Assembly (NCBI GenBank): GCA_023374045.1 | Contig: CM041780.1 | Location: forward strand, 88,811,627-88,875,626 | Length of the DNA stretch: 64,000 nucleotides | DNA from: Limonium bicolor | Taxonomy: Eukaryota > Streptophyta > Magnoliopsida > Caryophyllales > Plumbaginaceae | Direction of reading: 5' to 3' | Shown: positions 48,418 to 60,597 of the stretch, in pieces | How the letters are laid out: each line of letters starts with the position of its first letter | How positions within the stretch are numbered: the stretch's first letter is position 1 | Translations under genes and position numbers: made by a program | The notes under the pieces: model-generated | The model's input: the letters and a program-made list of their open reading frames with translations, nothing else | Told to the model about the DNA's origin: nothing | Database searches by the model: none

Positions 48418-51400
48418 TGTAACACCCCATCCAACAATAAACATATAACAACAATCTGCAGCGAAACTCAACTCATCACATTACTTATTTCAATGGTGTT
48501 ACACGCCGTTAACCACCTACGTGGCTAACAAGGCTAATACATGTACTTTGTATCGGTCTGATGGACTAGACTCCCGAGCAACTACACGTAACATTAGCTT
48601 CCCTTAACAACAACCCATATACTTATTACATTCCAACCGTACCGAGTATTTACAAACTAATGCCGATAACAATTTCGGTCTTACTACGCCTACAATGCTC
48701 ACGCCATTTAAATGGCTACCCTTGTATAACATCTACCCCGTCTACTCTCGAACGGCTTCCAGCTCCTTGTACCTGAAATAGAAAAGGAGAGAAAGGGTGG
48801 CCCCCAAGGGGCTCAGCACCTTTGCTGGTATGGTAATCCCGCAGCCCACATGCTACCGGGCCACGCACAACTAATTGTCGTCTTAGCATGCAGTTGATTA
48901 TATTTAAATCATGCATACAAGCCATACCATACAACACATAACATTTCGCCTCAATGGGCTCAACCTATAACCAAAACATCCACACTTAACCAACCATCCA
49001 ATGATTCCTAAACCCTAGAGTGGCTCTCCTCTAAACGGAGCTACTTCCTTAACGAACGACGTGTACCCATCAATCGGGTTATCCTTAAACGCCTCTTGTC
49101 ACACAACTGGGATTCATTTCCATGATCCACACATTCCATATCATACAACATATCTTATTTCTCACATAATAAAACATAACAGCACCTTTCCTGTTTCAAC
49201 GTACATATGATGACATCGCATTCATTTAAAACATCGAATATATATATATACCATAGCATAGCAAGGGAATTTGCATAGCACCATAACATTACATAACACC
49301 ATAAAATCGGTTCTCACAAGGAACCTTCCATCATAGTTAGTATACCATGTGAGCCTAGGGATTTTTGCCAATCCCATGTTAAGCTCGTTACCAACCTCGT
49401 TACCGTCCAGTTATATAGAACGGTTAACTTATACCCAAGGTGTGTCGGATATAGTGATCCCAAGCACACCGAAATAACATACGTATGCCCCTGTGGCCCG
49501 ACGTGAGTCAGTAACTAGCTTTGGATAAGCTAAGGGAAGGTAGAAACCAAATTGGAATACCACCTATACATACACCAAGAGAGCCGAACCGGATAAGATA
49601 ACGACTCCCGTCCATCACACGCGTGGCCGGAACAACCGGACTCCTCACCCCCCATTAGTACATATATACTTAATAATAAGTAGTTAGAGATCCATTATGG
49701 AGCCCTACCACATCCACACACCATACGGTATCATAACCGAGTTAAGACACACAAGGGAGGTTCATACACTTGCTTACAACAACAATGTCCAACTAACTCA
49801 CACATAGCCGTGGTTAGCACGTTCCCAAGTTTTGGGCCGTCAACTCCAAATACCGATCACTCATGTGTTCCTAGTTTTGGTGAGCTGAGGTTAACACATA
49901 TTCGAGGTTAAATGGTATCGGAGGCCAAATTTCGCCACATAAATGAATTACTATAAACTCATTACATGTTTTAATCTTACAAGGTGGCAAACACTCAGAA
50001 AAACATATTGGCATACAAGCCGGTGTAATCCGGTAGGACACAGGTTGCAAGAAAACCATACCTGTCACCGGAGTCCACTTTACCACGTTCATTTTGTCCT
50101 CCTCCAGCAATTCTCGAACAACTGTTAACATCACATGTGTTTTTATATTAACATCGGGGTTTGCTTGATTATTTAATGTCTAATGCTTAACTTTCCCCGT
50201 TAACTTAGTTACTTAACTTTGCATTTTTAAACTTGTTTTACTTTTACATTTTGATTCAACTTTCCACCCACTTAATTGCCATTTAAACTCACCTAACATG
50301 TCCTTAACAACCTCATAACATCATTACCTATCAATCCCCATCATCACGTATCAGTTCATACCTTAAACCATGTTTTTGGTCCGACCGGACTTGCCGACCG
50401 GACTTGTCCATGTCCGGTCGATTCCAGAACACATTTCCGTCAAAATTTTTCTACTCCGACCGGACTTGTAAGTCCGGTCTTATGTCCGGTCCATTCCAGA
50501 GAGTTTCTCCCTTTGTAAATTTAGCCCGACCGGACTTGCCAAGTCCGGTCCTATGTCCGGTCCATTCCAGAAGCCAATTCTCGCAGGGTAAACTGGGCCC
50601 GACCGAACTTGCAAGTCCGGTCGCAAGTCCGGTCTGCCCCAAATCCTTGTTTTCCTTTTCACATTCAACTCCAAACTTCACCCCATATAACCTAGTACAT
50701 CCTAACCTCATTTGAGCACTTCAAACACACCTTAAGATATCCTTAAACACTCACAAAACTCTTTTTCTAATTCCTTAAACCTTTACTTATATCTTCACAA
50801 AATTTCTTACACTTACAATGTTTTCTCTCTAGTTTTTCAAGTGGTGTTTCATCCATAATAACCTTTATACCAAAGTGTTTCCTCACCATCATCACATCAT
50901 CTCCCAAGCATCTTCTCTTACTAACCAAATCTTCTTTTTTTCACAACTCCTCATAGTTCCTTTCTCAAAACCTTATCTAAACATTATTCCCACCTTGCAC
51001 ATCACATAACCTAAACCTTAGACAAACTTCTCCAAGACTTAATACATTCACAAAAACACTTATTGAATTCCTAGAACTTCCACGACAATGCCTAAATCCT
51101 TATAGCACCTTAGTACACCTTAATGCATGTGTTCTTCCTTAGTGAAGCATGTATCCATTCCTAACAATTCCTAGTTCACCCAAGTTCATTTAAGCACTTT
51201 GAACTCCTTATACATTTTACAAATTTCGCCATGGGTTCTCTTAGCACATCATCATTCCAAAACTCATAGTTTTCACCATTAAACACACTCAAGAACACCT
51301 AATTCCATCAAGAACATTATCACTCACAAACTTCACCAAATTTACACTACATCACAATAGTGCATAATTAAACTTGCTTGGCACTTAGGCCCTTAAATAA

Positions 51401-53069
51401 CATGGCTCTCAGGCCCTTAAATTGCATATCCTTAAACACTGAATTTCCCACATAAATAATGCCTTTGACCTGCAAATACATACACCAATACATATATTCT
51501 TTTACTAGTATCCTTGAGAACACTTTACTAGGTCATTCACCATTTGCTCTTTAGGTAGTTTTAACAAGCATTATAAGCTTATTTCTCCTAAGGCATTTAA
51601 CCACATCGAGATAGTTTGTTTACCTCTTTTCCTCACAAACTTCTTTCTTGTTTCCTTGTAAAACCGGTGGGGTGTTTAGTTGTTTGCCAACTTCTATACA
51701 ATATACAAATAATAGAAGAGTATTATTCAAGCATTATGCTTCATCTCATTATAAACCCTAGTTACATATATATCTTAAGGTATTAAAATGATTGTTTTAC
51801 CTTGGAATGGAAAGAGAGCTTGAATATATATCAAGAGAGGACTCCTCCTAGCCCTTGGAAGATTCAAATGAAGCTAAAACAAGCAAGGTAAAGACACCAT
51901 GGTGAGGTGAATTTTCGGCCATATACCAAAAGGAGAGGAAATGGAGTTTTCTTTGGTTTTCCTTACCTTGAAGCAAAGGTGATCAACAAGTAAAAATATT
52001 AGCTCAAGCTCCTTCCATGGAAGTTCTCCTGGCACCAAAATGGTGGTTTTGAGGATTTGAAAGGACAAGGTTGTAGAGCTTGCTCCAACTAAGAGAACGG
52101 TAGTCTCGGAATTAAATTCGGAGCATGGAGTCATAAGTTACAAGTGATGAAGGATGAAGAATGGTATGGCTCTGTTGGAAACCGATGGAGAGAGGAGGAA
52201 GAAGAAGACCACCGTGGGAAATGAAGAAAGGAATGAGAGAATGAGGAAATGAGTTTGCTTTGTTAGTTTTAGATATTTAAGTAAAGTAAATAGTGTTTAC
52301 TTTATCAATTTCTATCTTATAAATTTAACAAAGGGATGACTCATTCCCTTATGAGGAACCGGCCCCAAATAGTAGCAAGGGGGTATTTTAGACTTTATTA
52401 GTCAATTGTCTCACTTATAACATTATATGTTACAAACTAGTTATAAAAATCACTATTCACCAAAAACAAGGCACATAGAAGTGAAATTTTTGATTTCCCA
52501 TTGATATAGCCACCCAAATGTGATACTATATAGTACACATGTTAATTAAAGAGTAATGATGGACATTTAGCCATTCAAAACTCATTTACAAGACAATTTT
52601 TCAAAAACGTGCTTTAAGACTCCTTAAAGCACATTTTGCGTTTTAACTTGTTTTCAAGCTTGGTTTTCTTGGTAATTGATTTAATATGTTCATTAACATA
52701 TTAATAAGGCATAGGTATGACCATTAGGCCTATACACATTTATCCCAAGCTTAGAGCACATTTTAACCCATATTGACCTTAGGTATTTATTTGTGTTTTG
52801 TTTGGTTTCATTGTCTACCAAAGTTTCCTAAGGACTTAATTAGCCTTATAAAGTCATAATAAAACATTATCAGGTCTTGGTAGGCTCTTTGGGTCCTAAC
52901 CAAGTTCACTCCAAGCTTAGAGCATGTTTTTGCTCAAACCGTGTCTTAGTGTTTTATTGTGTTTTTACACCATGGTTTAAATGGTTCGATTATGTTTCTA
53001 AGGCACTTTTTAGCCTTTAAATACCATAGTTTAACATTTACACAACATACCAAGGTTTGGGGTATTTCA
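48418..53069 (-). mobile_element. Solo LTR C (4.65 kb), related to elements A and B, nested in copia D
   Basis: Starts TGTAACACCCC and ends GGTATTTCA on the plus strand, like the LTRs of A, and is flanked by the 5-bp TSD CAAAT (48413-48417 and 53070-53074). There is one LTR and no interior, so it arose by LTR-LTR recombination. It is collinear with the A LTR but clearly diverged and carries its own hairpin variant at 50376-50640. Frames within it are not genes. Confidence 0.88.
50376..50640. repeat. GACCGGACTTG...CAAGTCCGGTC hairpin cluster, solo LTR C
   Basis: Four units with arms GACCGGACTTG and CAAGTCCGGTC, each ending in a CCATTCCAGA-like spacer. The position in the LTR matches the clusters of A and B, but every arm carries the same GGAC/GTCC change, so the units have evolved together within this subfamily. 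Confidence 0.8.
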
Positions 53070-53074
53070 CAAAT

Positions 53075-54570
53075 TATAGTCAACAGAGATGTGAGGTTCT
53101 ATGAAAATGTTTATCCCTTTAGGACTATGCACAATTCTGATCAGAAAAATGCAACAACGTCCAATTCTGCTCGTGAAAGTGAAACAAGTTTTCTACCTTC
53201 AAATATTTATACAGAAGTTGTTGAGCCCTGTTATTTTGAGCAAGAGACAGGTGAAGATGAAGAACACAAGGACCCGCACAACCAGAAACTAATGTGCCCA
53301 GTCATGTACCAGATCATCGACAAGAGGTTCCAGACCCTACACCTCAACCTTAAGACCTGAGAAGATCCTTAAGGACTAGAGAGCAACCTCGATACTTGGA
53401 GGACTATGTGGTAGGGAAGGCAACCAAGGAGAATCCTCCAGCCAGACAAAATCAACTAAGTTTTTGGATCCCTTTTCTACCATATAGAATTAGAGATTAA
53501 GTACTACTGCTATTTATGATAATACTGAAGTAGAAGACAGTCAATGCTTATGTTCAATGATGATACCTTATAGAAATGCTACGTTAGCTGTAACAGATCC
53601 CAACCTTCTTTCTAGTTACCCTTCTTTAGCTTCTAGTTGTTCAGTCAACAAGGAGGTTGAACCCCCACTTATCATGAATCTATAAAGAATAATAACTGGA
53701 TAGATGCAAAGAAGGAAGAATTTATGGCACTAGAAAGAAACAAAACTTGGGACATCGTAGAACTGTCAAGATGCAAGAAAACAATAGGGTATAAGTGGGT
53801 CTACAAGCTGAAATACAAAGCAGATGGTACACTAGAAAGACATAAAGCTAGGCTGGTTGTGAAGGGATATACTCAAAAATATGGTGTTGACTATCAAGAA
53901 ACCTTCTCACCGGTAGTGAAGTTCACCACCATTAGAGCACTAGTTGATGTTAGTTGCAAAAAACTGGAAAATATTATAGCTAGACATAAACAATGCTTTC
54001 TTACATGGAGATTTAAAGGAAGAATTTTACATGGAAATTTCATTAGGATACAGAGTCAGCAAAGACAACCAAGTTTTCAAGCTTAGAAAATCCCTCTATG
54101 GGTTAAAACAAGCTTCTAGGCAATGGCATGAGAAACTAAGTAACTTCTTATACAACTTTGGTTTCCAACCATCTTTAAACGATTATTCTCTATTTTTCCG
54201 AAAGAATGAAAAAGGGTTGTTTATCTAGCTATATATATAGACGATATCTTGCTCACAGGTGATGATTTAGACATGATTAATCAGATAAAGAATGAACTAC
54301 ACAACAACTTCAGAATTAAAGATCTACGACAGATCTCCCACTTTCTTGGTTTGCAATTCATACACACACCCAAGGTGTTATTGCAGTACATAAACAATAT
54401 TCAGATGATCTGATCAAGGAGTTTGGCTGTGAAAATGAAAGAATAGCTTTTGGTCCTCTGGAAATGCATACTAAACTGTTAAAGGATCAAAGAAGCTTGC
54501 TCAAAGACCCTCTTATATATAGAAAACTTGTAGGTAAGATAAGTTTCTTAGCACATACAAGACCTGACCT
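53075..54570 (+). pseudogene. copia D reverse transcriptase remnant
   Basis: After the C insertion the codons read VNRDVRFYENVYPF. The RT starts around 53720: ERNKTWDIVEL, then IGYKWVYKLKYKADG, RHKARLVVKGYTQKYGVDY and ETFSPVVKFTTIRAL. The frame shifts near 53970. [18 protein letters not shown] follows at about 54088, and the catalytic YIDDILLTG appears at about 54230 just after an in-frame stop. Frameshifts and stops make it non-functional. Confidence 0.85.
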
Positions 54571-54679
54571 CTGTTTTTGCCATACAAGTGCTAAGTCAAT
54601 TCCTCTAGGAACCTAGGGATATGCACTTAAAGGCAACTTTACAAACACTTCGCTATATTAAAGGGACAGTATTATGGTC

Positions 54680-55178
54680 AGATGTTTAATAGAACTTATT
54701 CTTGTAAACTAACGACTTATTGTGATGTTGATTGGGAAGGATGTCCAAACACGAGAAAATCAATAAGTGGTTATTATATGGAGCTCGGAGGATCTCCAAT
54801 CTCTTGGAAAGCCAAGAAACAAAGCAGTGTGGCTTTATCTTCAGCAGAGGTAGAATACCGCTCCATGAGACAACCCATTGCAGAGCTCAGCTGGCTTTCA
54901 CACGGTTGCTGCATGAGTTAGGAGTCAAGGATGTAATACCCATACCTCTGAAATCAGACAGTAAATCAGCTGTGTATATTGTGCAAAATCCAGTTTTCTA
55001 TGAGCGCACTAAGCACATCGAAGTGGACTGTCATTTCGTTAGGCAAAAAATAAAGGAGGGAGTCATCAACATACATTACGTACCATCCGAACTACAACTT
55101 GCAGATGCACTAACCAAGACTTTGTCAGGAAAGAGCTATCCCTCTATTATGCAGCAACTACGAATGAAGGGGATTTGA
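54680..55178 (+). pseudogene. copia D RNase H remnant
   Basis: The copia RNase H signatures TTYCDVDWEGCPNTRKSISG and SSVALSSAEVEYRSM appear in one frame. The next frame carries KSDSKSAVYIVQNPVFYERT, KHIEVDCHFVRQKI and LADALTKTLSG. One frameshift lies near 54900. The domain ends shortly before the polypurine tract and 3' LTR. Confidence 0.85.
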
Positions 55179-55242
55179 CTTGGAAGGTTGTAAACTCTGT
55201 CTGGAAAAATCTCCTACCATTGGTGTAGACTTTGAAAGGGGG

Positions 55243-55480
55243 TGGTAACAGAGTTAGGTTATACTACCGTTAACTACCGTTAGTTTGTATATGTTAGTTC
55301 GTAATGTCTGTATATATAAAAGAGTAGTTCTGGCCTCTTTCTTTCTGCACAAGTCGTAAGCGATTAAAGAGAAGCTGTACTCTCCGTAAAGAAGAACTCT
55401 CTATATTACCTTTTCAGATCAAATAAAGAAGTTTTTCCTTTTTGATCAAATTCTCTTTGGGTAATCGCTACTTCCTAACA
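55243..55480 (+). repeat. 3' LTR of copia D
   Basis: 238 bp, starting TGGTAACAGAGTTAGG after the GAAAGGGGG tract and ending TTCCTAACA. Homologous to 42553-42807, with many substitutions and the shorter TA run. Confidence 0.82.
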
Positions 55481-56142
55481 AGAGAATGAAAAAGAAAGGT
55501 GTAGAGCTGTATGCTCACTTCGTTCGCTAGTTTGGGTTGCAAAACTAACAGGAGTGTAGAGAATGAAGAGAGGTGCATGTACATATGCTTGTTCACCAGT
55601 TGGGTTGGGTTGCAAAATTACTAACATGAAGAGAATGAAGAAGGTGCAAAGCTTATGTGCTCCTTGTTCGTCAGCTGGGTTACAATCAACGTGAAGAAAA
55701 TGAAGAAGGCACAAAGCTTATGTGTTCCTTGTTTGTCCGCTGGGTTTTAAAATACCAACGTGAAGAAAATGAAGAAGGTGCAAAGCTTATGGGTTCCTTG
55801 TTCGCCAGTTGGGCATTACCAACGTGAAGAGAATGAAGAAGGCACAGAGCTTATGTGTTCCTTGTTCGTCAGCTGGGTTGCAACATTACCAACATGAAGA
55901 GAATGAAGAAGGTGCAGAGCTTATGTGTTCCTTATTTGTCAACAGCGTTACAACATTACCAATATGAAGAGAATGAAGAAGGTGCAGAGCATATGTGCTC
56001 CTAGTTCGTCAGCCGGGTTGAAAAATTACCAATGTGAAGAACGATGAAGGCGTAGAGTTTATGTGCTCCTTGTTCGTCAGCTAGGTTGCAAAATTGCCAA
56101 AGTGAAGACAATGAAGAAGGTGCAAAGCTTATGTGTTGCTTG
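55481..56142. repeat. Minisatellite, 65-70-bp unit, about ten degenerate copies
   Basis: The unit contains GAATGAAGAAGGTGCAAAGC, TTATGTGCTCCTTGTTCGTC, AGCTGGGTTGCAAAATTACC and AACGTGAAGA. Copies differ by substitutions and small indels. Fragments of the same unit precede copia D (GGGTTCGCAAACTAACG at about 42528-42545) and follow the hAT-like element (CCTTGTTCACTTC at 57661), so the original array was split by both insertions. Confidence 0.85.
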
Positions 56143-56222
56143 TAGGGGTCCATTTGATTAATTCGGTTAACTAAAACCGAATTTTGAAAAAAAAAATCGG
56201 CTTTCGGTTATAAAAGAATTAA

Positions 56223-57295
56223 GGGAAAATTACATCCCCCACCCATGACGTTTGGCGAAATTACACACCCCACCCACGAGGTTTCAAAAATTACTTTGCC
56301 CACCCATGTGGTTTCCATAGTTTTACATCTAGCAACTTTCTAATATTTGATCAACTTAAACGATGGTTAAATGTTATCCAAAATTGATGAAACTTTACAT
56401 GGATGATGCTAAGGTGTTATATTTTTGTCCAATGCCAAATCCAAAGTTTTTAAGGTCATATAGGACCCGTGTGACCCAATGAAACATGAGATACGTTCAA
56501 CGGTCCCACAGATCATATATGAGCTTAAAAAACTTTGGATTTCACGTTTTACCAAAATATAACACTTTAGTATCGTCCATGAAAAGTTACATCAATTTTG
56601 GACAACATTTAACCATCTTTTAAGTTGATCAAATATTAGAAAGGAAAATTACATCCCCCACCCATGACGTTTGGTTACACACCCCATCCACGAGGTTTCA
56701 AAAATTACTTTGCCCACCCATGTGGTTTCCACAATCTTACATCCAACAACTTTTCTAATATTTGATCAACTTAAAAGATGATTAAATGTTGTCCAAAATT
56801 GATGAAACTTTACATGGACTATACTAAAGTGTTATATTTTGGTAAAACGTGAAATCCAAAGTTTTTTAAGCTCATATATGATCTGTGGACCCGTTGAACG
56901 TGTCTCATGTTTCATTGGGTCCCACGGGTCCTATATGACCTTAAAAAACTTTGGATTTGGCATTGGACAAAATATAACACCTTAGCATCGTCCATGTAAA
57001 GTTTCATCAATTTTGGACAACATTTAACCATCTTTTAAGTTGATCAAATATTAGAAAAGTTGCTGGATGTAAAATTGTGGAAACCATGGGTGGGCAAAGT
57101 AATTTTTGAAACCACGTGGGTGGGGTGTGTAATTTCGCCAAACGTCATGGGTGGGGGATGTAATTTTCCCTATTAGAAAAGTTGTTGGATGTAAAATTGT
57201 GGAAACCACATGGGTGGGGCAAAGTAAATTTTGAAACCTCGTGGGTGGGGTGTGTAATTTCGCCAAACGTCATGGGTGGGGAATGTAATTTTCCC
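56223..57295. mobile_element. Outer MULE-type foldback MITE (9-bp TSD)
   Basis: The ends GGGAAAATTAC and GTAATTTTCCC are flanked by the exact 9-bp repeat AAGAATTAA (56214-56222 and 57296-57304). Without the nested copy it is about 536 bp. The arms carry the CACCCATGACGTTTGG and CCCACCCATGTGGTTTCC motifs and form one long palindrome. Same family as the inner element, and it shares its core with the element at 6547-6962. Confidence 0.9.
56643..57170. mobile_element. Inner MULE-type foldback MITE, nested in its own family member
   Basis: 528 bp with the same ends (the left has lost one G), flanked by the exact 9-bp repeat TATTAGAAA (56634-56642 and 57171-57179). It lies in the right half of the outer element. 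The two copies are very similar, so the family was active at least twice here. Confidence 0.9.
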
Positions 57296-57665
57296 AAGAA
57301 TTAACCAAAATTTATTCAATAAAAAATTAACCGAAAACCAATTAACTGATAACCGAAACTGTTTCCCACTCAGTAAGCGAAAACTGAATCAAAACTGAAT
57401 TAGTGGCAATTAACCGTAATAAATTCGGTTAACTAAAGTTTTTAAAAAGAAAAAATTACGTTTTTTAAACTAATTAAAAACATATTTTGGTTATTTGGTT
57501 AACTGAAATATTTTCTTCTATAATTGAACACCGAACTGAAATAAAATTTGGTTAACCAAAAACTAAAATTTTTAATATGGTTACAAAAATGGTTAAAAAT
57601 CAAAGAAATTCGGTTTTTGATCATAACTAAATTAACCGAACTGTTTGGATAGCTCTAGTTCCTTG

Positions 57666-58593
57666 TTCACTTCACTGGCTGGTTGAATAGATGGATCAAG
57701 AGGCGTTTGCTGTTGCTCTAGGTCTATTTTTGTTGTTCTTTTACAAGTAAAGGGCAGTGGCGTCTGAGAGAGGTTTAGGGCTTTGATCTGAATATAGATA
57801 ATAGTAAGGGAATACTTTGTCCCTAGATGGTTCTGGACTAAATAGTAACCATTAGATCACAAAAAATGAAAATAGAGGGCCCAGATTTAATTACCATCTA
57901 ATATTCAAATAAAGATCTAATTGGTACCAAAAAAGTGGGATTTTTATTGATTCAGTAGTTTTAAGAATCCCCGTACAAAATTAATTCCAATATCGTCAAT
58001 TCTCACTCCTAAACCTTCTCCATCGACTTTTGCTACCTCGACGCTTTCCTCCTCTTTCGCTGGTTATGAACAAGCTCCCACAATCGACGTTCTGCATCGA
58101 CGTTCCTTCGAGGTCCACATCCACTGTCGCTGCTTCCATCCTCTGATTGACGAACAAGCGACAAAGCAAGAATTTGGTGAAATTGTCATGGATAATTTCT
58201 AGAGCCGAAATTAGTGTTTTCTTCCAAGTGAGTTTCAGTGTTATTCTACAGAGCGTCAATTGTTCAGTGATAATTCCTAATTTTCTCAGCCGTGGAGTAA
58301 TATTCACTGAATTTAGGGTACCGTTCTAAGTTTTCTTGCGTCTGTATTCACTGATTTTAGAGTAGCGTGAATATTACTACTATTTTTGGTTGAAAGGCAT
58401 ATATATGTATCTATAGTTGAGGATTTAATTGATTGTGAGATTTCATGTCCTATGCTGCATCATAACTTGTAAGCTATTGATGTTTTAGCTGAAATTATCA
58501 TATGGCGATACCAGTTTGGATAAAGTGGAGCTAGTTATGGAGCTGTAGCATGATTTTAGTGTGGAAATCCCTGAAGAGAAAGCTGAAAAAAGT
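57666..58593. other. Unassigned sequence right of the minisatellite
   Basis: No family could be recognised. A CT-rich stretch with short frames (about 57990-58320, both strands) might be an old gene fragment or leader, but no conserved motif supports that. Confidence 0.3.
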
Positions 58594-59310
58594 ACCAAGT
58601 CATATATAAAATAAGTACCACCCATTCGCATAGATAAATACTGGATGCATAAAGAAATACCACACATTTACAATACATAGTACCATCTACATCAACTTAC
58701 GAAACCAAAAAAGAATGTTGAAAATGACAGCAAACACACATAAATAAGTACCAGTCATATGTAAAATAAGTATCAGTCATTCGCATGGATAAGTACTAGT
58801 TGCATGCATGAATAAGTACCACAAGTTTACAATACATGGTACCATCTACATGAACTTACAAAACCAAAACAAAGTTTGAAAATGACACCCCACTTATAAA
58901 TAACTACAAGCCATATGTAAGAATAAGTACCAACCATTTGTAGCAATAATTCTTAGTAAATTCCAGCCATAAGTTGAAAGATGTACCAGCTACACGCATA
59001 AATAAGTTCAGTCATATATACAAATAAGTACCTCTAATTGGCATGGATAAGTACCAGCTGCATGCATTAAGAAGTACCACACATTTACAATACATGATAC
59101 CATCTATATAAACTTATGAAACCGAAACAGAATGTTGAAAATGACACAAAACACTCATAAATAGTACCAGGCACGTGAAAAATAAATACCAATCATTCGC
59201 ATGGATAAATAGCAGCCACATAGACGAAGAAGTACCACACATTAACAATACATGGTACCAACCACATCAACTTATAAAACCAATACATAATAAAGAAAAA
59301 CAATATATCC
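58594..59310. repeat. Tandem repeat, about 155-bp unit, four full copies plus a partial one
   Basis: The unit contains AAATAAGTACCA, TCATTCGCATGGATAAGTAC, CACACATTTACAATACATGG and TACCATCTACATCAACTTA. Copies start near 58594, 58750, 59006 and 59165, with a partial unit near 58906-59005. It is AT-rich and shows no coding potential. Confidence 0.75.
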
Positions 59311-60279
59311 CGCTCAACACACACACACACAAATAGGACTAACTGCCCACTACATCAGTTTTAACTTGAAAAAAAAAAAGTGTAACCAAACACCACGAAT
59401 CTCCTAAAAAAATACCTATCACTTGTTCAATTTGTATCTAGGTAAAAACGTCATTATGAAAATAGCCAACCACCACCACGATACCTGAATGAAACACCTA
59501 GCAGCTAATCAGTATGTAACCTTATACAAAAATAGAATAAAATTATTAAAAAGAAAAAAAATTATTTTAAATTAAATATGTATTTTAAAACAGAATAAAG
59601 AAGTTACAAAAAATCTCAACAACTAGAGTAAATGTTAAATATTCTTGGAATGAATTATAAAATTAATAAATATTAATCGTATGAAATACCAAAGATGAAA
59701 TAAAAAATGTTGGATAAAAGAAAAAAAATTAGATAATCCTAACAAACTTCTTTATTATTTGAATACACACCATTTAATAACTTGAATAATTTTGCATGGA
59801 ATATAGTATTTCATGACTTAAAAGAATATCAATTACTGACTTAAATTGAAGACAAAGATGTCTTGTTGTTAATGGCGTAAAATCTTTTTATTTAAAAAGA
59901 ATAATCATTAATAGATATCAACAATATATTGCTCACAAAAATAGGTTGCACTAATGCCGGTGAAACAATTTTGTTTTAATTTCAAAATTAGTTCAAATCT
60001 AGACCCTCCATAAATACTCCTCATTAAGTCCATAACTCTTTAAGGCCTTGAATTGAATCCAGTGTGGGAATCTCTAAGCTAAAAAATAACGAAACATCAC
60101 GCTTAGGCCAGACTCAAACTTAAGACATGTAACCTCTCCCCTGGACACCCCAACTAACTACACTATAACCCAACTCGATCAGTAAATGCTAGAAAAAATA
60201 GATAAGTCGTGGCTCAAATTAAGAAATCCCCCCAAAACGCTAACAATTAAAAATGAAAGCGTGGAGAAAAACTAAGATC
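59311..60279. other. AT-rich intergenic sequence
   Basis: Contains a short (AC)n run at about 59319-59334. No gene or element end is recognised before the copia LTR at 60280. Confidence 0.4.
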
Positions 60280-60432
60280 TGTTGTAAATGAGAGAATAGA
60301 GAAAGAGTAGAAAGCGGTAATCAGGTTTCATTCACTTTACAACTGAGTACAATGGTCTCTATTTATAAGAGGTAAGGGATAACCAAAGGGGTAATAAGGA
60401 CATTCACTAAATATATATATATATATATAACA
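60280..60432 (-). repeat. 3' LTR of copia H
   Basis: Begins TGTTATATATAT directly after the polypurine tract and contains TATAAATAGAGACCATTG, a plausible TATA box and start region. Ends TCTCATTTACAACA. The 5' partner lies outside the window. Confidence 0.75.
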
Positions 60433-60597
60433 CTCCCCCTTGAATGTCCGATGTTGATTGCCATCGTTAAAAACCTTGCTTGGAAAAAACCCAGTGGGAT
60501 AAAAACAAGACTAAGGAAAAAGAGTGCAATCATAAGTTCTCCCCCTGAAATAAACGTCACTTCAAGTCTCTGAATCTATATAGCCCAACCTTGCGGA

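Larger units (their letters stand above)
42553..55480 (+). mobile_element. Ty1/copia retrotransposon D, decayed and twice interrupted
   Basis: Short LTRs 42553-42807 and 55243-55480 share GTTATACTACC, TCTTTCTTTCT and an end TTCCTAACA. A diverged tRNA-Met primer site (42808-42819) and a polypurine tract GAAAGGGGG (55234-55242) fit the plus orientation. Without the inserted elements E and C the body is about 5.2 kb, a normal copia size. Domain order is gag, zinc knuckle, pre-integrase/integrase, RT, RNase H, as in copia. Many frameshifts and stops make it inactive. The 5-bp flanks (GAAGA and AGAGA) do not match exactly, perhaps because it landed in a repetitive array. Confidence 0.88.
56143..57657. 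mobile_element. hAT-like element within the minisatellite, carrying nested MITEs
   Basis: TSD GTTGCTTG (56135-56142) and GTTCCTTG (57658-57665), 8 bp with one mismatch. The ends TAGGGGTCCATTTGATTAAT and the reverse of ...TTTGGATAGCTCTA are inverted, followed inside by CGGTTAACT(A)AAACCGAA-type motifs on both sides. Only about 433 bp are its own; the rest is two foldback MITEs. Non-coding and non-autonomous. Confidence 0.75.
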
